Shown piece after piece: positions 58,980 to 64,000 of a DNA stretch of 64,000 nt; within the stretch, counting starts at the first letter, position 1, and every line of letters starts with the position of its first letter. Position numbers and translations under genes: made by a program. Source of the DNA: Streptomyces hyaluromycini (lineage in GTDB: Bacteria > Actinomycetota > Actinomycetes > Streptomycetales > Streptomycetaceae); the NCBI RefSeq assembly GCF_002217755.1, contig NZ_BCFL01000016.1, positions 416,319 to 480,318 of the forward strand, written 5' to 3'. The notes under the pieces were generated by a model that did no database searches, was not told where the DNA came from, and saw only the letters and a program-made list of their open reading frames with translations.

Positions 58980-59489
58980 TCAGTCCTCGTCGAAGTCGTT
59001 CGCGGCGACCCGCAGCGGCCGCAGCATCGCGAAGATCTCCCCGCACTCCTCGGCGTCGTACACCCCGAGCCCGAAGTCCATCTCCATCAGGTCCCGGGTG
59101 GCCGCCTCGACGACCTCGCGGCCCTTCTCGGTGATCGTGGCGAGCGTGCCGCGCCCGTCGTTGGGGTTGGGCCGCTTGTCGACCAGACCGGACTTCACCA
59201 GCCGGTCGACGGTGTTCGTCACCGAGGTCGGGTGCACCATCAGCCGCTCGCCGATCTTCGACATCGGCAGCTCGCCGGCCTTGGAGAAGGTGAGCAGCAC
59301 CAGCGCCTCGTAGCGCGCGAACGTCAGCCCGTACGGCTTGACCACCGCGTCCACCTCGGCCAGCAGGATCTGCTGGGCCCGCATGATCGACGTGATCGCG
59401 GCCATCGACGGGACGCTTCCCCAGCGCTGCTTCCAGAGGTCGTCGGCTCGGGCGATGGGGTCGAAGGGAAGACTGAGAGGCTTGGGCAC
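58980..59489 (-). CDS. MarR-family regulator
   Basis: 169 residues, GTG start at 59489. Winged HTH: KPYGLTFARYEALVLLTFSK, LPMSKIGERLMVHPTSVTNTVDRLVKSGLVDKRPNPNDGRGTLATITEKG. Helical dimer ends. TAGGGT precedes the start by 7 nt without Shine-Dalgarno, again of leaderless type. Ligand unknown. Candidate regulator of DUF3817 and neighbours. Confidence 0.93.
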   Translation of the reverse strand: MPKPLSLPFDPIARADDLWKQRWGSVPSMAAITSIMRAQQILLAEVDAVVKPYGLTFARYEALVLLTFSKAGELPMSKIGERLMVHPTSVTNTVDRLVKSGLVDKRPNPNDGRGTLATITEKGREVVEAATRDLMEMDFGLGVYDAEECGEIFAMLRPLRVAANDFDED

Positions 59490-59647
59490 GTCACCGACCC
59501 TACCGGCCGGTCATATAGCGGTCAGCCGTGTCTCGGCTTTCGGTCACCTTTGCAACGGGCACCGACGGCACGTCAGCCGGCACGCCTGCCGGGGCAGCCG
59601 TTGCGGAACCGAGGGCACGCCCGCCAGGGCAGTCGCTACGACAGTCG

Positions 59648-60862
59648 CTACGGCAGCCGCCGCGGTGTCCGCCGGGTCGCCGCCGCGAGCCCGCAGCAGC
59701 ACACCGCCCCCACCGCCCCGGCCCCCGCCACCGCGGCCCGTACCCCCACCGCCTCCGCGGCCACCCCCGCCAGCGTCATGCCGACGCCCTGGACGGTCAT
59801 CAGCCCGGCGCTGAGCACGGTCATGGCCCGGCCGCGCAGCTCCTCGGGCACCGCCCGCACGAACCACTGGTCCAGGCCCAGCGCGTACGCCGACCCCGCC
59901 CCCGCCGCCACCAGGAGCAGCAGCGAGAGCGCGAGGGACGGGTGCAGGGCGTAGCCCAGGTACGGCAGCAGGGTGAGGCAGACCAGCGGGAGGGCGATCC
60001 GCTCCCGGGCGGCCGGGCCGAGCCGGGCGCCGGCGTACAGCTCCCCGGCGATCGTGCCGACCGGCAGCGCGCACATCAGCAGGCCGAGCCCCGGGGATCC
60101 GGTGCCGAGCATGTCGGCGTAGGGGGCGGCGAGCGCCTCGGGGACGACGGCGAACATCGCCGGGATCCAGAAGAGGAGGAGCAGGCGGCGGACGCGGCGG
60201 TCGGCGAGCAGCCGCCGGGTGCCCGCAGCGTCCCCGCCGCGCTCCGCGGCCCGGACGCGGGCGGGGCGGTGCCGGGTGCCGAGGCGCAGCAGCGCGGCCG
60301 AGGCGAGGAAGGTGCCGACGGTGATCAGCAGGGCGTGCCGCGGGGCGAGGACGGTGAGGAGCAGCCCGCCGAGGCCGTAACCGGCCAGCAGCGCGCTCTG
60401 CGCGACGATCCGCAGCAGGGAGCGGCCGAGCACGAACAGCTCGCCGCCGCCGAGGACGTCGGAGAGGGTCGCCATCCGGGTGCCGGCGAACACCGGCGAG
60501 ACGACGGCGAGCGCGCAGCGCAGCCCGAGCAGCACCCCGATGCCGGTTCCCGGGACCGCCATCACGGCGACGCACCCCGCGCACACCAGGTCGCACACCA
60601 CCAGCACCCGGCGGGCCGGGAACCGGTCGGCCACCGGGGCCAGCAGCGTGCCGCCGACCAGGTAGGGCAGAAAGCCCAGCGCGAAGGTCAGGGCGCTGAG
60701 CAGCGGCGATCCCGTGAGGTCGTACACCAGCACGGAGAGCGCGATCTCGCTGACGATCACGCCGAGCATGGACAGCACATGGGCGGCGAAGACGGCACGG
60801 AACTCGGGTACGGCGAGGACCCGGCCGTAGCCGGCGGGTCGCTCCAGGGCAGGCGCGGACAT
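59648..60862 (-). CDS. MFS transporter
   Basis: 404 residues, about 12 TM helices: FAAHVLSMLGVIVSEIALSVLV, LLSALTFALGFLPYLVGGTLLAPVADRFPARRVLVVCDL (motif A-like loop DRFPARR), PVFAGTRMATLSDVL, and GLDQWFVRAVPEELRGRAMTVLSAGLM in the second half. Two-domain MFS exporter of the Enterobactin/macrolide-exporter type (MFS_3). It is divergent from an ArsR-type HTH gene, which likely represses it. Substrate unknown; probable drug or metabolite efflux. Confidence 0.9.
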   Translation of the reverse strand: MSAPALERPAGYGRVLAVPEFRAVFAAHVLSMLGVIVSEIALSVLVYDLTGSPLLSALTFALGFLPYLVGGTLLAPVADRFPARRVLVVCDLVCAGCVAVMAVPGTGIGVLLGLRCALAVVSPVFAGTRMATLSDVLGGGELFVLGRSLLRIVAQSALLAGYGLGGLLLTVLAPRHALLITVGTFLASAALLRLGTRHRPARVRAAERGGDAAGTRRLLADRRVRRLLLLFWIPAMFAVVPEALAAPYADMLGTGSPGLGLLMCALPVGTIAGELYAGARLGPAARERIALPLVCLTLLPYLGYALHPSLALSLLLLVAAGAGSAYALGLDQWFVRAVPEELRGRAMTVLSAGLMTVQGVGMTLAGVAAEAVGVRAAVAGAGAVGAVCCCGLAAATRRTPRRLP

Positions 60863-60947
60863 GGAGGGCAGCGTGCCCGCGTCACGGCCGCCCGCTTAGA
60901 GTTTCGGCACCAGCCGAATCTTCCGCTCCTCCGCCCGGGACCCCGCC

Positions 60948-61937
60948 ATGCCCTCCCACCTCCACTTCGACGAGGACGACTTCCTCCGGTGCCGGTTCGC
61001 CGTGTCACCGCTGTGGGAGACGCAGGAGGCGGTGCGCACGCTGCGGCGGCCGGACCGGCACGGCTATCACGCGCCCTGGCTGCGGCGGATCAGGGCGGTG
61101 GCGGCCGGTCTCGACCTGACCCCGCTGTGGCTGCTGATGCCCCGGGGCGGTCACTCCCCCGACTGGCTGCTGCCGCCGCCGACCGGCCCGGCGGCCTCCG
61201 TCGAGGAGGAGCTGGCGGCCCTGCGGGCGGTGGACCCGGCGACGGCCCGGGCGGACACCGCACGGTCGCTCGCGGACACGCCGGGCGCGTCGGACTCGCC
61301 GACGGCCCGGGCCTGGCTGGCCGATCCGCCGCGCATGATCCGGGAGCTCACGGATGCGCTGGAGGCGGCCTGGCGGGTCCTGGTGGCCCCGGACTGGCCC
61401 AGGCTGCGCGCCCTGCTGGAGGCGGACATCGCCTTCCACTCCCGGCGGCTCGCGGAGGTCGGCCTGGGCGGGCTGCTGCCGGAGATCCACCGCCGCTGCG
61501 GCTGGCGGTCCGGGACGCTGACCGTTCAGTCGCCCGGAGCGTACGAGCGGCGGCTCGGCGGGCAGGGCCTGGTGCTGATGCCGAGCGTGTTCACCTGGCC
61601 GGACGTCATCAGCACCTTCGACCCGCCGGCCAGGCCCACGCTGGTCTACCCGGCCCGGGGCATCGGCGGCCTGTGGACCGACCCGGCCGACACCACCCCC
61701 GACGCCCTGGTACGGCTGCTGGGCCGGGGCCGCGCCGCCGTCCTGGCCGCGCTGACCGAACCGGCCACCACCACCGCCCTCGCCCACCGGCTGCGCCTCG
61801 CTCCCTCCTCGGTCTCCGCGCACCTTGCGGTCCTGCGCGACGCGGGGCTGCTCACCCGCCACCGCTACGGCCACCAGGTGCTGTACGAGCGGACCCCGCT
61901 GGGCATCACGCTGGCTTCGGGGCCGCCGCGCGGCTGA
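60948..61937 (+). CDS. ArsR-type winged-helix regulator with DUF5937
   Basis: 329 residues. The N-terminal DUF5937-like region starts LHFDEDDFLRCRFAVSPLWETQEAVRTL. The C-terminal winged helix is RAAVLAALTEPATTTALAHRLRLAPSSVSAHLAVLRDAGLL with TRHRYGHQVLYERTPLG. This is a common Streptomyces regulator located divergently from MFS exporters, as here (85 bp). ATG 60948. Probably controls the adjacent transporter. Confidence 0.92.
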   Translation: MPSHLHFDEDDFLRCRFAVSPLWETQEAVRTLRRPDRHGYHAPWLRRIRAVAAGLDLTPLWLLMPRGGHSPDWLLPPPTGPAASVEEELAALRAVDPATARADTARSLADTPGASDSPTARAWLADPPRMIRELTDALEAAWRVLVAPDWPRLRALLEADIAFHSRRLAEVGLGGLLPEIHRRCGWRSGTLTVQSPGAYERRLGGQGLVLMPSVFTWPDVISTFDPPARPTLVYPARGIGGLWTDPADTTPDALVRLLGRGRAAVLAALTEPATTTALAHRLRLAPSSVSAHLAVLRDAGLLTRHRYGHQVLYERTPLGITLASGPPRG

Positions 61938-61957
61938 CCCGTGCCACGATGAGGCCC

Positions 61958-62302
61958 ATGCCGGAAGCACCCGACGCGGCCACTGCCTGGCGGTGGCTGC
62001 TCGAACGACGTCCGAACACCCGTGGCTACATGACCGACGAACTGGTGGAGATCGTGCACGCGGCCCACGCCGAACCGCGGCTGCGCGCCCTGTACCCCTT
62101 CCCGAGCCACGGCGGCCTGCACTTCCTGCGCGGTCTGCCCGGCGAGGTACGTCCCGGCGAGCGCCTTCCGCACGTCCTCTACGGCCCGCCGCCGTACACG
62201 GTCCACTCGTCCGACTTCACCGAACTGGGCGAGGCCGCGACGGCCGAGGAGGCCGTCGCCCTGCTGGTCGCACACCTGCCGCCCGAGCCGCGGCAGCGCT
62301 AA
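61958..62302 (+). CDS. DUF6193-family small protein
   Basis: 114 residues from the ATG at 61958 (MPEAPDAATAWRWLLERRPN); ATG 61949 is in frame. The sequence AAHAEPRLRALYPFPSHGGLHFLR and a terminal EEAVALLVAHLP match the DUF6193 pattern (a-aHP-LRaLfPf-ShG-L-F, then a--EAv-lvv--LP). Function unknown; some members lie in natural-product clusters. Converges with the TetR gene, with a 4-bp overlap of stops. Confidence 0.75.
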   Translation: MPEAPDAATAWRWLLERRPNTRGYMTDELVEIVHAAHAEPRLRALYPFPSHGGLHFLRGLPGEVRPGERLPHVLYGPPPYTVHSSDFTELGEAATAEEAVALLVAHLPPEPRQR

Positions 62303-62949
62303 CCGCGGCCGGCGCGGCGCAGACGGTGCCGGACCGCGCGCTGGGCCACCGGGCCGAGGTCCTCCAACGCGGCCACCAGCGCGCCGAGTTGCTCCAGGGC
62401 GTCCAGGGCCGCGTGGGCGCCGGCCGCGTCGACGCCCTCGTACAGCTCGATGCCGACGAAGGACGCGGCGACCGTGCGGGCGAGCCCGGCCGGGTCGGTG
62501 AACTCCCCGAAGGGCGTGGCCGCGAGGACCCGGACGAGCACCTTCTCTATCTCGGCGATCCACAGGTCGAGCCCGGCCGCCGTGGCGGGCCGGAGCGCCT
62601 CGTGGGTCTGCGCGCCGGCCAGCAGCTGCCCGAGCAGGGCGACATGGCCGCCCACCCGCGCCTCCTCGTGGATCTGCCGCCCCACGGTGAGCAGTTCGGC
62701 GAACGAGCCGACGGCGGCGAGCCGGGGACGGAAGCGGGCGACGGCCTGCTCGGCACCGTACCGGCAGGCCGCGGCGAGCAGTTCGTCCACGGATCCGAAG
62801 TGGTAGAAGACCAGTGCCTGGTTGACCCCGGCGGCCGCCGCCACCGTTCGGGCCGAGGTCTTGGCGATCCCCTGCTCGGTGAGCGTCCGCAGCGCGCCCT
62901 CCAGCAGCTTGGTCTTCGTCTCCAGGGACTTGGCGGTCTCCGGGCTCAC
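62299..62949 (-). CDS. TetR-family regulator
   Basis: 216 residues, GTG start overlapping the stop of the upstream DUF4166 gene. HTH: TKLLEGALRTLTEQGIAKTSARTVAAAAGVNQALVFYHFGSVDELL. The ligand domain is helical (GRQIHEEARVGGHVALLGQLLAGAQ). Coupled with DUF4166 and the upstream membrane gene, so it probably regulates this operon. Confidence 0.92.
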   Translation of the reverse strand: MSPETAKSLETKTKLLEGALRTLTEQGIAKTSARTVAAAAGVNQALVFYHFGSVDELLAAACRYGAEQAVARFRPRLAAVGSFAELLTVGRQIHEEARVGGHVALLGQLLAGAQTHEALRPATAAGLDLWIAEIEKVLVRVLAATPFGEFTDPAGLARTVAASFVGIELYEGVDAAGAHAALDALEQLGALVAALEDLGPVAQRAVRHRLRRAGRG

Positions 62950-63626
62950 GCGCGCGGCTCCTCACGGACGGGCCGCAGCCCGGGCCGCACCCCGCAGCCG
63001 CGGATGCCGGTGTACGACGCCTCGAAGGTGCCCTGGTAGCCGAAGAGCGGCCCGAAGTACCGGTTCACGACCCGCACCCGGATGCGGAAGCGGCCGGCCC
63101 GGTCGTCGTAGGACTCGCGCACCTCGGCGGTGGCGCCGACGAGCTCGGGGACGCGGACGTCCACCGGACCCTCCCTGAAGCGGTGTTCGCCGGAGCGGAT
63201 CAGCAGGGAGCCGTCGGGCTCGGCGTGGAAGTGCAGTTCGCTGGCGAGGTGCTGATGGGTGCCGAGGTAGTCGAGGATGCGGTCGCCCTTGGGGCTGAGC
63301 ACCATCTGGGCGTCGAAGCGGCGGGGGCGGCCGGGCAGGTCGAAGGTGCGCACGAAGGTCACCGTCTCACGGCCGTAGCTGTCCGCGTAGGGCACATTCT
63401 CGATCTTGAAGGGGACGTTCCTCGCGGCCTTCGGAACCAGGATGTTGCGGGTGGTGCCGAGCGCCAGGAACGGCTTCACGAAGGCCCCGCCGTGCCAGAT
63501 CCGGTCCATCACGCCGTGGCCGGTGCAGGCCTCGCCGCTCGCCAGGCCGACCGAGAAGCGGCGCTGGAGCTGCGGGTGCAGCCGGTCGAAGTCGGGGCCG
63601 AGCACGGTGCGGAACATCGAGGTCAC
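62946..63626 (-). CDS. DUF4166 protein
   Basis: 226 residues from the GTG at 63626 (MTSMFRTVLGPDFDRLHPQL), with GGAGAA upstream. Conserved features: RFSVGLASGEACTGHGVMDRIWHG, NVPFKIENVPYADSYGRETVTFVRTF, HQHLASELHFHAEPDGSLLIRSG and a C-terminal GPLFGYQGTFEASY. This is the DUF4166 family, often fused or adjacent to SDR/NAD-binding proteins. Its start overlaps the stop of the next upstream gene (GTGA). Function unknown; lipid or cell-envelope related proteins are frequent neighbours. Confidence 0.9.
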   Translation of the reverse strand: MTSMFRTVLGPDFDRLHPQLQRRFSVGLASGEACTGHGVMDRIWHGGAFVKPFLALGTTRNILVPKAARNVPFKIENVPYADSYGRETVTFVRTFDLPGRPRRFDAQMVLSPKGDRILDYLGTHQHLASELHFHAEPDGSLLIRSGEHRFREGPVDVRVPELVGATAEVRESYDDRAGRFRIRVRVVNRYFGPLFGYQGTFEASYTGIRGCGVRPGLRPVREEPRA

Positions 63627-64000
63627 GGCTGCTTCTCCAGGGTGCGCAGGATGCGCGGGGCGGTCACTCGGGCGGGCGGGGTGCGCAGGCAGCGGCGGGC
63701 GGCCGGGGTGGTGGCGAGCGGAGACTTGACGAGGGCCAGGAAGAGGGCGACGACCAGGAGGAGCGGGACCAGGAAGGCGACGGTGGGCGCGAGGGTGCCG
63801 AGGACCGGGCCCCGGCTCAGGCCGGTGCCGCAGCCGGCGATCGTCAGCGCCCGGGCCGCCATCTCGGCGAGCCAGTTCCACCGTGCCCGTTCCGGGGTGA
63901 TCCCGCGCTCCAGCCACAGCCGCAGCCGGTCGAAGGACCAGGCGGTCGCCCAGCCCATCAGGGGGCGGAGGACCAGCCGGTCGGCGAGCGCGCCGACGGC
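63623..64000 (-). CDS. Membrane protein upstream of DUF4166 (partial at window edge)
   Basis: The frame is open from the edge: AVGALADRLVLRPLMGWATAWSFDRLRLWLERG, then ITPERARWNWLAEMAARALT, one strong TM helix (GTLAPTVAFLVPLLLVVALFLALV) and a short basic tail. The motif RPLMGWATAWSFDRLRLW-E occurs at the C-terminus of SDR/NAD-dependent epimerase-like and DoxX-like proteins that precede DUF4166 genes. The 5' part is outside the window, so the catalytic domain cannot be judged. Translationally coupled to DUF4166. Confidence 0.75.
   Translation of the reverse strand, partial: AVGALADRLVLRPLMGWATAWSFDRLRLWLERGITPERARWNWLAEMAARALTIAGCGTGLSRGPVLGTLAPTVAFLVPLLLVVALFLALVKSPLATTPAARRCLRTPPARVTAPRILRTLEKQP

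Overview
The window is high-GC actinobacterial DNA, and gene content and order point to a Streptomyces chromosome core. The evidence is extreme third-position GC, GTG starts, purine-rich Shine-Dalgarno sites, leaderless TANNNT promoters and Streptomyces-typical families (DUF397/DUF5753, DUF6230/DUF6114, trypco2, DUF6193). No rRNA, tRNA, CRISPR array or intact insertion sequence was seen.

Layout. 1-4.7 kb: an accessory patch of IPT/TIG Ig-like proteins, a secreted parallel beta-helix protein, a DUF1360 membrane protein, a frameshifted IPT/TIG gene and a tiny MGCNCG protein. 4.8-21.7 kb: the alpha-glucan module glgP (minus strand) and glgE-treS-mak-glgB (plus strand). The two halves are separated by a 1567-residue caspase/GHKL-ATPase protein coupled to a trypco2 protein, and by a secreted subtilase. 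21.8-24.5 kb: a 720-residue unknown protein with a faint ParB-like segment, plus a 59-residue membrane protein. 24.5-32.6 kb: HelD-like helicase, MerR-thioredoxin pair, DUF2127 protein, and dctA divergent from a CitA/CitB-type two-component system. 32.5-40.4 kb: two related STAND/NB-ARC-TPR proteins facing away from each other, one with a small 4-TM protein and one with a nucleosidase domain now split off by a +1 frameshift, followed by a HATPase/XRE/DUF397 regulatory trio. 40.5-45 kb: flavin/F420 enzyme, a sugar ABC importer without its own ATPase, and an HTH protein. 45-51 kb: glycolysis and overflow metabolism, with pfkA divergent from pta-ackA and then pyk. 51-54 kb: a DUF6230/DUF6114/Ser-rich envelope cluster. 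54.6-58.5 kb: thioredoxin-TPR chaperedoxin, TetR, a 180-bp palindromic MITE-like element and isobutyryl-CoA mutase large subunit. 58.5-64 kb: DUF3817, MarR, MFS, ArsR-type, DUF6193, TetR, DUF4166 and an edge-truncated gene.

How it works together. GlgE, TreS, Mak and GlgB form the trehalose/maltose-1-phosphate route to branched alpha-glucan, and GlgP returns glucan to glucose-1-phosphate. PfkA, Pyk, Pta and AckA carry the carbon to pyruvate and acetate, and DctA and the ABC importer feed it. Three accessory blocks (caspase/trypco2, ParB-like/TM, twin STAND proteins) sit inside this otherwise housekeeping segment and look like biological-conflict loci. The best novelty candidates are the caspase-GHKL-trypco2 pair and the twin STAND locus with its frameshift and recently duplicated TPR units. 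Two loci show apparent single-base frameshifts, so base-level accuracy there should be confirmed from reads.
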